Shown here: in pieces, positions 37,140-48,239 of the stretch
Position numbering within the stretch: position 1 is the stretch's first letter
Layout of the letters: every line of letters starts with the position of its first letter
Assembly (NCBI GenBank): GCA_950295325.1
Contig: OX485809.1
Location: 34,470,001 to 34,534,000 of the forward strand
Length of the DNA: 64,000 bases
Direction: 5' to 3'
Source: Polytrichum commune
Lineage: Eukaryota; Streptophyta; Polytrichopsida; Polytrichales; Polytrichaceae
Notes under the pieces: model-generated
Seen by the model: the letters and a program-made list of their open reading frames with translations, nothing else
Database searches by the model: none
What the model was told of the DNA's origin: nothing
Made by a program: the position numbers and the translations under genes

Positions 37140-37900
37140 GTTTTGTGCTCCAGAGTTACCTTGGCTAGCTATGGCGATCATGACTAGAGCACTAATGCAC
37201 ACTAGAATTGAAATCAATCAGATTTGCGCAATGCGGTGACACTCAGGCGCACATTTGCGATAAAGCACTCAAATCTGTGTGTTTGTCGTACTAAATGTAG
37301 GTTCTTAATCTTAATCCCGGATCCGATGTGTGTCAGAGGAGCAAGAACCAGAAGCCGGTGACAACCAGTTGGCGTTGGCATCATCACGATGACACTCGCA
37401 TGTGGATCGTCACTAAGTATATATGCGTGCAGCCTTCGTCAAAGGAGACATACGCACCGCCTCTTTGTCATCATCCAGATCATGTGAGAATATTGTCTCC
37501 GGAGAGTGAGACTTGGAGCTGCTTCTTCTTCTTCCTCCTCCTCCTCCCGCAGCAGCAGCACTCCTCCTGGTCAGCTGCGAGTCCAAGCCCAAGCTTCCGA
37601 GGTAGCAGTAAGCAATAGAGATCTAACCAAGTCGACCCAATTTCACGCAGAAACTCCCAGTCGTGAACTACTCACGCAACGAATGGAGTTCACCGGAAGA
37701 AGCGATCCTGGGCACAGTAGAATGAGCCTCATTCGGCCAGCTGCACATCGCCGAGAAGAAAGTTGTGAAAAAGGCAATGTTGTTCCATGTTGAGCTCATC
37801 GCCAATGCAGCAAAAGAGCTTAAACTACCTCGCCGAGGTTCTATACAAGGAGGGTGTGAAGATTCGATGACCAAGTGTAGCCAACGCCGATAACTTCTCC
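37140..37900 (+). other. GC-rich patch with coding-like relic
   Basis: A plus-strand frame at about 37,742-37,850 reads LHIAEKKVVKKAMLFHVELI and continues ANAAKELKLPRRGSI, with a stop shortly before it. Upstream, 37,506-37,793 is open in another frame, beginning with a Ser/Arg-rich low-complexity stretch from (TCC/TCT)n. The composition differs from the surrounding AT-rich DNA. I do not recognise the protein; it may be a decayed host exon. Confidence 0.3.
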
Positions 37901-38090
37901 AAGAGAACTCAAAGCAGGTCCAACGAAAGCCCAGCCCCATAAACCCTAAACCTTCACAATGGAAAATGGATTTGATGGTGGTTAGGGAATGAAAATACAT
38001 ATATAACACCCACAACTCCAACATGAATCCTAAACAACCATTATTGAAAGAGTATGTGTGTATAGAATCATAGAATATTATATGTGGACA

Positions 38091-38484
38091 TGCCCTTCAC
38101 GTAGATAGATAGAAACTCCAACCCTTTTCAAGCAAGGGGTTGGCGTGAATAAAGTGTCCGTTCGTAATGCCAATGACCCGATGCCCACTGGACAAGGGGA
38201 CATTGGTACAAATACTACTCTCCCCTTTTGAGGATGGACACTATAGTGACACACTATACAAGTTCCTAGCTAGCCACTAGTGCCTTGAAGATACCGGACA
38301 TGGTATCCCCCCGAAGGGCTTTGAGGTACCCATACAACAAGGTCCAAGGACCCCCCGCCATAGTTGGGTGGACTAAGGTGGTGAGCACCACACCAGCATG
38401 GGGAATAGAACCCACAACCTCCTCATTGGGGGCCATGAGCCCTAACCACCAAGCCAAGGCCCGTGGTGCCTTGCCCTTCACGTA
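38091..38484 (-). mobile_element. tRNA-derived SINE, about 368 bp, with 13-bp target duplication
   Basis: The element lies at 38,104-38,471 between two copies of TGCCCTTCACGTA (38,091-38,103 and 38,472-38,484). On the minus strand the head has a clear pol III A box (TTGGCTTGGTGGTTAGGGC, about 38,460-38,442) and a B box (GTGGGTTCTATTCCCC, about 38,415-38,400) at tRNA-like spacing. The tail is TATCTATC. No coding sequence; such elements use a LINE's machinery to move. Confidence 0.85.
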
Positions 38485-38489
38485 CACAT

Positions 38490-40993
38490 GAACCCGTGCG
38501 AGAAGAACCCTAAACTAAATGGCTTTGGAGTCGGTAACGTATGTGTGAGTTTGTGGTCTTTGTGGCTCGGTCTTCATTGTGTATCGTACGAAGGGCCACA
38601 TGATTGAGTGGCATGTGAGTAGTTAAGGATATAATAACATTCATTGAAAGAACATGTGTCCAAAAGAGATTGGAGTAAGGGGTATTATATGACCATATGG
38701 TGAGGTGTTAACAACATTGATAAGGGGGGGGAACCCATATGAGATCCAGATAAATAGAGAGATGGTTAAGATTTTCCGAATTATCTCATATGTGTGCTTG
38801 AAAAATATTTGAATATTGCACTCCTACCCTATAAACCATTGGATAAGAAAACAATGTTCTTACCAGGAATGCCGCATTCATCAATTTCAAGTAAGCATCA
38901 AACACATAATTCATTTCCAGACTTGGCATTAACTACCTTGATCCGGGTCAAGAAGTCCATACTTGGCATTAACCTACCTTGACTGGGTCCAAGCTCAATA
39001 CCACAAGGTCCATGCAGCCAATGTGTCAGTGTTGGTGGGCTATAGGTTAACATATTGGCTTCACCTCATCAACCGGGGTCACCGAAGAGGGTATCAACAA
39101 TGTTATACTCAATGGCGGGGAGTTTATAAGTGGGATAATCTATATAGTTTCATTTTTTGGTCTTTGTATCCCACATGCCATTCCCATGATCCCCGTGATC
39201 TCATAAGATGTTGGTTGCAAGTCTCCATGTTGACTTAGGAGGAAGAGACCCAAGGTCGGGGACCCATCTTATTTCCACCCTGACTAGACAATTAGAGTGG
39301 CCCACATTATTATCTCTAAAATAGTTGTTCATCCACATTTATAAGCCTATATATTGTGGTGTAGGTTTCAGTCTCCACTGAGCGAATTTATTTTTACACA
39401 TTATGGCCCACCCAATGACTATGGAGTATTGCCGAATCAAACTCGTCATCTTTACCAATAAAGGTTTGCAAAGTCAAATGGGGCTCTTGAATAGGTATTT
39501 TTTTATTTTACACCCACACAAGTGTATTTTAGGTCAAATTTGCCAAGCATGACCCTAAGTGAAATGTAGAGGGCTCTCTATTTCATCTTTAAATGTATTG
39601 GAATGTACTTTCCATGTGGAATACAAGTGTGTCTTAGCGAACGTAAGCATAACGTGTGACAAAATTCGAGGGCAATTATTTGGTGTTAGAAGAGAGAGCC
39701 CGCTACCAAATCTAGGAAACATAACTACCGATTGCATTTTCCCATGTTGGTGTAATACATATAACTTAAATGAAAATCTCAAAGAGGTAATGCACAAAGA
39801 GCCTTCTAGACACTAGGATGCAACCTAGTATTGACAAACACTATAAATATTGCCATCATTAACCTAATTAAACATGTCCAAATTATAGCTATGTATATAT
39901 TAGTTCTTAAAAGGTGCATCAAAAACCCTAAACTCTCAACCCTAAACCTTAACACAAACAATTGACATCAAAGTGCAAGAATCCGCAATGACTATAACAC
40001 TGCAACTTCAAGCAATGTAAGGTTAAATTTGATGGGATGAAGTAAACTACACTCCCGCTTCTCTTTCTTTTTCTCTTTCCCTTTTCCCCCTTTCCCACCT
40101 TCAAGTCAAAGTCCTAGGATTTTTATTTATTTTTTATTTTTGGCATAATTAGTTGAGATCCTAGTAATTTCAAGTACAACTTGTTACATGTTGACATGTT
40201 TCATTATTTCTTTATTAAAATGAGGTATATCCACTAGTTTCATCTAAAACTAGTTTCATGCTATATGTTTTTATTATTGATGTATTTTTTAACACCAAAG
40301 AAAGTTGGTAATATTCTATAATGTCCAAAGAACCAACTTCACATTTGTTGCTAAAGTATGAAACACACAACAAATACAAATAGCATTGCACAATATTAAA
40401 TATTTAGTGTCGGCTCTCCCCCTTCATTCGCTTGAGCATGAACTTGAAAGTCCAAAGTTGGGCAAAAATGTACTTTAGCGTACAACTATGACACCTAGAG
40501 TATGAGTCATAATTGAAGTTTTACGGTGGCCAATCAGTCGGCCTCTAGCTGTCCCATATTTTCCATTTCCTGCATGTACTCAAACCTTTCGGTTGTTGAC
40601 TTTTAGGCTAACTTACTTACACTTCAATGGAAGGGGAGCCAAAGGAGCTTTCTACAAGTATATTCATTGAGTGTTTGTTCTCTCAAGTGACCTTGACTAC
40701 GACCAAGGTGTCATATCCAAAGGCTTTCTCACTCATTGAAGATCAATTCAATGCAAGTCGTAATTCCAACATGCAAATAGGGGTATGTTTGCAGGGTCGA
40801 CATTGTCCTAAGGTAACCTAATATTTTCAATTCATCCAAAATCCATACCGGTGGAGTACTTCGGCACTAAACTCAACTCTAGAGCATTCATTTTGCAATT
40901 CGGTGCATCTACTGGTGGCAATGCTCTCAACGTGTGTGGGCCTTACGTGGTCACTCCTCTTCTTAAGTAGATGCCTAAATTTGAGTGGTATGC
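38490..40993. other. No gene recognised
   Basis: A short duplication (ACTTGGCATTAAC...TACCTTGA) occurs at 38,922-38,988. Small frames on both strands have no motifs. Confidence 0.45.
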
Positions 40994-40995
40994 TA

Positions 40996-41416
40996 GAGTT
41001 ATCTGTAAAGTCCCTCAAAGAGAACCGAAACTGTGGGTTTGATCCTCCTTTGAGAAAACGTTCTATTGAGAGCTTGTTAGTCCGTCGTACACTAGAGCCC
41101 ATTTTGAAAGTTGGGTGAAATTTTTGGGACCTCCTCTGCCTTTGAGACTTTGAGAGAATTTTAGGATTTGAAACATAAAACAGTGTACGCGCATGGGACA
41201 TGCCATTCTAAACCTTGAATTGGTTATGCAAGGCTAGCTTGGCCCACTAGTCTTAGTAGGACAACCTAGAGAGTTAGCTTTCGATAGTCCAACGCCACTC
41301 TTTGTGTATGGAAATTTAAGTGTTAAGTAAACTTGGGTAACTTTGTGTTAATTCTCATAAACTTAAGGTTTGGGACTAAACCCATGGTTTCATCTCCTTT
41401 ACTTTACACATGACTC
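40996..41416. mobile_element. TA-flanked MITE, copy 2, 421 bp
   Basis: Starts TA|GAGTTATCTGTAAAG and ends CTTTACACATGACTC|TA, which are imperfect inverted repeats flanked by TA. The interior matches 11,164-11,577, and its start matches 43,672. The TA duplication suggests mobilisation by a Tc1/mariner-type enzyme. Confidence 0.7.
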
Positions 41417-41418
41417 TA

Positions 41419-42591
41419 TTGGAAGGCCACAAGTGCACACCGCAATGATAAGTATTACAAATGGAACCGAAGTTTGAACTATGTGTTCACAATAGTAAAG
41501 GTTTGATAGTGGACATCATTGAGAGGACCTGTATGGTCTCATTGGTTGAAGAGCAAAGTTTGGGACAAAAGGAGTTTACATTAAAACTTGGTCCAAGAAT
41601 TTAGAAATGAAGTGTTGTTAATGTGGCATCACTTTCCCACCAACTAACACTAGTCCACACCGAAGAAAATACTCCTTGTTTGAGGAACCAATCTCTAATC
41701 TTAGATTGTTGGATTGTAAGGCCCATTAACCTCTAGAAACTTTACAAATGAAATCTCCCATAATTACCATGGAAAGTTCGTTTTGGGCATGCACCCCATA
41801 CCTTGAATGCATTTTGATACACGACTTATGGACATGGACCAATTTAATTGGTCTATGACATAGTCTATGTTCAGGGAACATATCATGTTGATTGGGGCCA
41901 CGCATGAAGACATGTCATCCCATCCAATGTGGATGGTTGAGTCCTTAGCCAAATTCCAATTGCCTATCCAAATTATTGTAGGTCATAAAATATGTCATTG
42001 ACTCCCTTCTAATGTAGTTGAAAATGGGTCAAACCACGTGTTGGAATTCCAATAGGGAGATGTTTGCTTTCTTATGTGAAAATGTTGTGCAACGTTATAC
42101 AAAGTTTTTCTACCAACTCAATCATCTTGTTGATATGCATCGTTATCCATCATCCTAAGGGAAATTCTTTTTGGACTCCACCCTAACAAATGTTTTTAGT
42201 CACATGGAAAACATTGGCATCACGGATTCCTTGCAAAAAACACATGTCGTGGATAAAACATATCAAGATTTGTGCACATGTGTATTTGACAAATATGGAA
42301 GATACACATGTAGGTTGTTCGGCACCATAGGAGCGCGAGTCATGGGCCCTACCAACAATCAAGGGTCATAATTATGAGCACGTGAGATGTGTAACCGTCC
42401 TACTTTACTAAACAAGGAGACCTCTTTATTCTATTAGTATTTCTTTGGGTCTCACCAACTTTGTGCCACGATCCATGTACTTTAAATTTGTTTTTGTTTT
42501 TGCGACGCGTGGATCTGTCACGGAACACTGAAAACCCTAAGTCAGTGAAGTAATATGTCACTTGTCAGGCCCTTATTGTGTTCAAATAACG
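41419..42591. other. No feature recognised
   Basis: No coherent frame longer than about 65 codons and no repeat structure seen. Confidence 0.5.
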
Positions 42592-42593
42592 TA

Positions 42594-43003
42594 CTCCCTC
42601 CGTTTCAAAATAAAAGTTATGTTTGGACATAAACTGCGTTACGAAATAAAAGTTACATTTGGTGAAATTTCTCTCAAACTTCATCAAACAAACTGGAATG
42701 TTGCCATAAACAATGTAAATGTTGTTGCTGGTGTGCTACCAATTCAAATAACAGTTTACACATGTTTAATAATTGACATTTGGACTCGACAGTGTCGATG
42801 CACATCAACGTGGTTTTATGTGTGAGATCAATCGGTGTCAATTGTCAATGGCAATGAACGGGTGTTACTATGGGCACCCCTAGCTCGCCGAAAAGAGCTT
42901 AGTGAGGGCTATGCAACGCATGCAATTTCGTGCTAAAAATGCGAAAATTGACTTAAGCCCACGGATTTTCTAAAATGTAACTTTTATTCTAAAACAGAGG
43001 GAG
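42594..43003. mobile_element. Stowaway-type MITE, 410 bp
   Basis: The left end CTCCCTCCGTTTCAAAATAA and the right end (reverse complement) CTCCCTCTGTTTTAGAATAA continue into AAAGTTA, giving about 26 bp of inverted repeat, flanked by TA on both sides (42,592-42,593 and 43,004-43,005). This is the classical plant Stowaway terminus, moved by mariner-like transposases. No coding sequence. Confidence 0.92.
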
Positions 43004-43046
43004 TAGTTGTTATTTGACATAAAGGTAAACGAGTTTTAAGTTGTTA

Positions 43047-43548
43047 GGGCCACTTCACACAGGAGCCAAGAACCTGTGACCATGAAACTGTGGGACCCAA
43101 AAGAAAGTGTCCAAAGGCCGTCCCAAGACACCTCCAAAACCATGTAGTGTGGTCACGGACCCTCAAGTGTAGTGTTGAGTCATATGTGACGGGGCCTTGA
43201 ACCAAATGCTATTTCAATGCATGTTTATTCATGCGGGTCCTCATATATGATAAAATAAAATAAACCAATGGTTGTGAGCATTTTGAATGCCATGGTCTCC
43301 TGGTTTTGTGTTAGGCCTACCTTTGAGAGGTGGTTGTTGAAAACAATCCAAGTGACCACGAGACATGATCCATTTAATGCCATGTAGGAATCCATGTGGA
43401 CTTGTACATCCATCTTGCATTCACATACTCCGTTGGTCCCTCAAGCGTAGTGTGAACCGAACTTGGACCGGCTCCGCCTTTTCCACCAATGAGAATGCTT
43501 GAAGTTTGTACTGGTCACGGGCTCTCACTCTCGTGTGTGAAGTGGCCT
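43047..43548. mobile_element. Tourist-like MITE, 502 bp
   Basis: The left end TTA|GGGCCACTTCACAC and right end GTGTGAAGTGGCCT|TTA are inverted repeats with a TTA duplication (43,044-43,046 and 43,549-43,551). Inside the left end AGCCAAGAACCTGTGACCATG parallels the 19,283 family. Non-coding. Confidence 0.8.
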
Positions 43549-43671
43549 TTAGCTTTTGTTATTTGTCATGATTCTCAACTTGGATTCAAAGTAAGGTCTT
43601 TTATTGGACCCACGAATGTGATACAAATTTAGCAAGAAGCTAAGGAGCTTTTTGATTTGTTCTATCGATTA

Positions 43672-44154
43672 GAGTTATCCGTAAAGTGAGCTGAAGAGAG
43701 GGTTTTGGGCTTGGATTTGAGAAAATTGTGTGACAGGCCCTAAAAGTGGAGCAGGTGTCTGTAGATATAAAAAAACACAGGCACAAATCTTTTGAGGGAC
43801 CGGAAATGGTGAAAAAAAAAATTTGCTCCTGTGTTGCGAGCGCGCCCCGGGAATTTAGCGTCGCTTTGTCAGAGGGTGCTAATTCTGTCGCCCTGTTTCG
43901 CTAATTCTGTTAGGGGTGCAAACAAGACTAAGTAAGTAGTGAAGCACGCCCAAAATCAGCAAGCACGCATGACGGCCTCAACCACGAATAGGCGGATTCT
44001 CTCATCCAAAAATAAGCAGACCAGCTCTGACCCTAAACCCTGGCCTTGTGTATTATGCCCCGGAATTCAAGAGCCTTACTTTGCGTTTCCATGGGTTTGT
44101 GTGAATAGTGCACTCAAAATCTGTCAAAACACCAGCTCACTTTACGGATAACTC
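43672..44154. mobile_element. TA-flanked MITE, copy 3, 483 bp
   Basis: Perfect 22-bp ends: GAGTTATCCGTAAAGTGAGC at the left and GCTCACTTTACGGATAACTC at the right, with TA immediately outside each (43,670-43,671 and 44,155-44,156). Its perfect ends make it the youngest of the three copies. The interior differs from copies 1 and 2 and has a GC-rich patch near 43,838-43,870. Confidence 0.85.
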
Positions 44155-44303
44155 TATTGTTGATATGATTTCTCAAAGTCAAGTGGGCCAAAACCATAAA
44201 ACGGCCAAGTAGGGGCTTCAATTATTGTTGACTATTGGATCTAGAATAAATAACAAATTTGAGCACCCAATCCAATCTATTACAAATACACGTTTCTATA
44301 ACT

Positions 44304-44404
44304 TAGATCACATCTGCCCCAGGCTGGGCCTTGCCTCCTTCACTCCCCATGCAATGAAGGAGGCGTGCCAAGGGTAGGGCCCAACCCTGGGCAGATGTGA
44401 TCTA
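44304..44404. repeat. 101-nt imperfect hairpin
   Basis: The left arm TAGATCACATCTGCCCCAGG (44,304-44,323) pairs with the right arm CCCTGGGCAGATGTGATCTA (44,385-44,404). Inner pairs GGGCC/GGCCC and GCCTCCTTCA/TGAAGGAGGC extend the stem to near the loop around 44,345. The length and bulges resemble a plant small-RNA precursor or a very short MITE. Confidence 0.7.
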
Positions 44405-45474
44405 GCCCGAGGCCCATTTTAGGTGTTCACATATATATTCACTATGTGATCCATTTTAGGGTTCATATCTTCTATGACCTTGACAAATTTGCCAACAACT
44501 TGGATGGTGTTACACCAACTTTAGATAATGCTGAATGGAAACCATATGGGACCACCCAATTAACCCCCACCACTAATACAATTTCCAATTTAACCACGGC
44601 CTCTGAATATCGTGCTTGGAGCCGTATGCCTACTCTTAGACTCTATTACTTGTTAGACTCTATTACTTGTTTGTGTTGCAGCAAATGATTTATTACATGG
44701 CATTGTCCATGATCGGGATGAAGTTCTTTCTATTTCTATATATATATTTGTAATATGGCAACTATATATGTATTGCCAGAGTGTTCATGTACCCAGGTTT
44801 CAACCATGTTGGACTTGAATTTCGATCATGTCGGAACCACTTGTGCCATGACACATGTCATGGGTTCGAGTGCTAAAGTGAGGAGAAATGACCGGTTAAA
44901 TTGAGCGGTTATGCCAAACTGTAGACATTAGTAAAATGTTGAAGCCAACTTTTGGCTTAAAAATTCATAGTAATTTCAATGCAAGGAATAAAATAACCAT
45001 AAAATTGCAACCCTCCTCGTTTCTATCTTCCTACACGGGAAAAGGACATGTATTGGCACATAATCTCTTAAGTGATCAGCTATGCACTCTTCTACTCTAG
45101 TAGGATTGTGTTTTTTCTTTTCTTTTTTTCTTTTTTTTCCCATTCAATAGCCCCATTGAGCCAAACATGAGCCACCATGGCCATTTCCACGAGGCACAAA
45201 GGTGGTGGGCACCACACTAGCACAAAACACGCTTGTTTCCACACAAAAAGAGAAAAAGGTTCATTTGACACGTGTTTAAATCTTGGTACATGGCTCTTAA
45301 GGTGGACCAAAGAGTGTTGTTTAGGCCGTGTGCTAAGGGTCATGCACCTTTTGACACAAACCCAAAAAAAAATTAAGCACTAACAAATTCTTTATCATGA
45401 TAAGATGATTTTTGGGTTCATGGAGTAGTTTTTATTAGTATTTTATAAATTTATAAATTGAATAATCGTATGTG
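44405..45474. other. No gene recognised
   Basis: Contains a lone B-box-like GGGTTCGAG at 44,869-44,877 without a convincing A box, and T-rich low complexity at 45,110-45,140. Confidence 0.45.
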
Positions 45475-45640
45475 TCCCATAAAAAGCCTGCCAAGCACGT
45501 GCCTGAGGTGCATAGCCACCCACAAAGTTAAGCCAAGGGTGGTGGCCAAGGGACTCAAACTTTGGACCTCATAGGCCCCAATATGATATTTTGCCCACAA
45601 CTCATTGCAATACACATGTGCAAGAGAGGGCTTTTAAGCA
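45475..45640 (-). mobile_element. Possible tRNA-derived SINE head
   Basis: On the minus strand TTGCAATGAGTTGTGGGC (A-box-like, about 45,607-45,590) is followed by GTTTGAGTCCC (B-box-like, about 45,562-45,552) and then GGCCACCACCCTTGGC. Spacing suits a pol III promoter. No target duplication was found, so the call is tentative. Confidence 0.45.
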
Positions 45641-47140
45641 CTCTATATGTGAAAGCCACTTTTGCCTTGTACTGAAAGAACCCACCAAGTAAAGTACATC
45701 TCACCCATCCAACATAAAAATTTGTCTCATGTAGATTTTTGGCGGATCCATCTCAAATGACTTGGACTAGACTAAATTGGGGTCTTGAAACCTAAATCTA
45801 AAAAATAAAACCATTTTTTCTTTTATTTTTGTGCTTCTATGTTGGATGAATGAAAGACGCACTTGTATGCGGTAACTCCCTCTCTCACATTAGTAATTAC
45901 TTAGGAAGGTGACTGACATCTATCTATATATCTATATATTCTAAAAATAAACAAATATAGAACACTTCTTCATGGACATTCAATAATAAACATTTGTAAA
46001 CTTGAATAAGTAGCCAGAAATATGACAATTTGGAGGAGAGGAAATAAATCATTATAAGAAGATCTCTAAGATAAACAAAGCCAAAACATAAATTTTATAT
46101 AATGTACATACAATAATATACATGGGATCTAGATATAATGAGTAACCTTGAATGGAATCTATAGCTAATAAGTAGCCAAAATTTTCAAAACCTTCATAGA
46201 GCACATGGGCAACAAAATAGCAAGATGGCACCATGGCCCACAAAAATATGATTATAATCTATAAGATTTATAGCACAAACTTAATGATGGTCCAAATGAC
46301 AAAATGGCTCCAATGGTGGTCCAAATGACAATTTGGCTCCAATATGTTGAAGGTGGAGGATTAGATTGCGCGTAGTCATAGAAACGTAATACTAGAAGGA
46401 ATAAGGTTGTAATAAGCCTACAAGGTTGGTCCGTATTGGGAGACGAGTTATCATGTATTGTTTGTAAGAACCAAGTTGAAAATGAGTAATAAAGGGCAAG
46501 GCAAAGGGTGGAGGAGACCAACTCACTCCAAGCATTGTTTATATGCCTTTATGTATGTAGTATTGCTTGTGCAATCTTAGCTCTAGTCCTATTGAGTTCC
46601 AATACAATGATGGTCCAAAAGAGCATGAATTTCAACACAAAGAAATATGTGTCGAAGACAAGTGCTCAAAAGAGCCATGTGTATGTACTAGTGACATGAA
46701 TCATTTAACACTCGCATGAGTGAATGGGGTCAAGTACTATAGACCATTGGCAGATGAGCCACCTAACATGTTTAAATTTGATTTGAGTTTTGTTCTTGGG
46801 CAACTTGTCAAATCCAACATTGTGGCTAACTTAAGTAGATTGTATGCAAACTTGTTGAAGCATGATTTTTTAATAAAAATAACTATAGTTAATTTTACTG
46901 CTAAAATGTTCAAAATTTCATGACCAAAGGAATTACATATGACTTCCCATATTTCAAGGGACCTTTAATAATTTTGAAGTACATACTAGTAGGAGTGTAG
47001 CATGCTAGGCTAGTAGGAGTGGTAGCCAATAGGATTTGAGCCCGACAACATCATGAATCCCAAAGCATGTCCGTAGCCATCACCTCCACTCACATCACAT
47101 GTGCATGTAACTAGAAGGCAACAAAGTTATTGAGGTATTG
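45641..47140. other. No gene recognised
   Basis: AT-rich; a local duplication of TGGTCCAAATGACAAWWTGGCTCCAA occurs at 46,287-46,343. Confidence 0.45.
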
Positions 47141-47141
47141 T

Positions 47142-47655
47142 GGGGCGGTTTACACTATGGACCATGAAGTCATCCCATGTAAGAGGCCTATTTTGCGTGG
47201 GACGACTTCATGGGAGGACTTCCATGGTCCGAGTTACTAAAATATTAGTTTTCATGGTTCATGGGCCCTTCACTAGGTGTAAACCGAATGTGGACCAAGA
47301 GGAATGACCACACACCAAAAAGTGAAGGTGCTGATTTTTTTAATACATGCCCAAAAAAATCGGGAAATTTTTTTTTTTTTTTTTTTTTTTGGCCAATGGC
47401 TGATTTTCAGCCTTACGGCTCCCTTGATTTCCGTTGAGTCGAGCATTTTGCCTCGCCTCAACGGAAAACCCGTTGGACCATGGCACATTATCCAAATGGC
47501 AGATTTTAGTAGTTTTTGGGGACCTCAAAGTTAGTGGTCATTCTCCTTTTTTCAAGGTAGTGTAAAGCCAAATGGGACCAAGAGCACTTTACTCTCCAAT
47601 CATAGATTTTAGAATTTCATGGTCATGGCTCTTGGTCCATAGTGTAAACCGCCCC
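47142..47655. mobile_element. Tourist-like MITE, second copy of the 19,283 family
   Basis: The left end GGGGCGGTTTACACTATGG and right end CCATAGTGTAAACCGCCCC match the ends of 19,283-19,784. The right half (47,393-47,655) matches that element inverted, while the left half is different sequence, so internal rearrangement or recombination has occurred. A T run of about 25 lies at 47,368-47,392. Flanking bases TGT/TAT are not an exact duplication. Confidence 0.75.
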
Positions 47656-48230
47656 TATGCATAGTTACTACATGTAGTCATTGCACATAGTTATTGCATG
47701 CAATTGCTACACATAGTCATTGCACATACTTATTATACATGTTTATGGGTAGTTAATACATGTATAGAGTGGATAGTAAAAGACCCATTTCTCAAAACAA
47801 CTTTGCAAATTTGTGTAGGTTGTGTATGAACTTTTTATTTATTGAAAACACAATGGTAAAATCCTTATAGGTTTTTGGATCTGTGGAGTCCTTTTGAAAT
47901 GTTTAAAATGATTTAACTTGCCTAAAAGGACCATGTATTAGAACAACTTTGGGCACGTATGTAGGTTGCATATGTAGACTCTATATAGTTGTTCGTATCT
48001 ATGGATTTTATTATGATTTTTTCCAAGTTATTTAACCTGCCCAAAATATGCCTATCTTTAAAAAAAATTGGATTTTCTTCAGGTTGCATATGAATTTATT
48101 ATTTGTTGGATTTTTCTCTTAGTAGAATATGTGCATGCTTTCATATCTATGGAATTGTTTTGGAAAATTTTGAAGCAATTTAACCATCTTGATAGTCTAT
48201 CGTGGGCTCTTAATATTCATTACTATCTTA
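47656..48230. repeat. Short tandem repeats followed by three ~150-bp diverged units
   Basis: At 47,657-47,740 variants of CACATAGTCATTGCACATA repeat. From about 47,810 to 48,190 three diverged units each contain AGGTTG-x-x-TATG, then TATCTATGGA-type and TTTAACCTGCC-type phrases. Confidence 0.5.
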
Positions 48231-48239
48231 GGCTCTACA

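Noticed and set aside
37506-37793. Host protein start with Ser-rich leader
   Set aside because: The Ser run comes from a (TCC/TCT) microsatellite and the coding-like part downstream is in another frame with a stop.
44860-44890. B-box-like GGGTTCGAG suggesting a tRNA or SINE
   Set aside because: No convincing A box at the right distance and no cloverleaf or target duplication.
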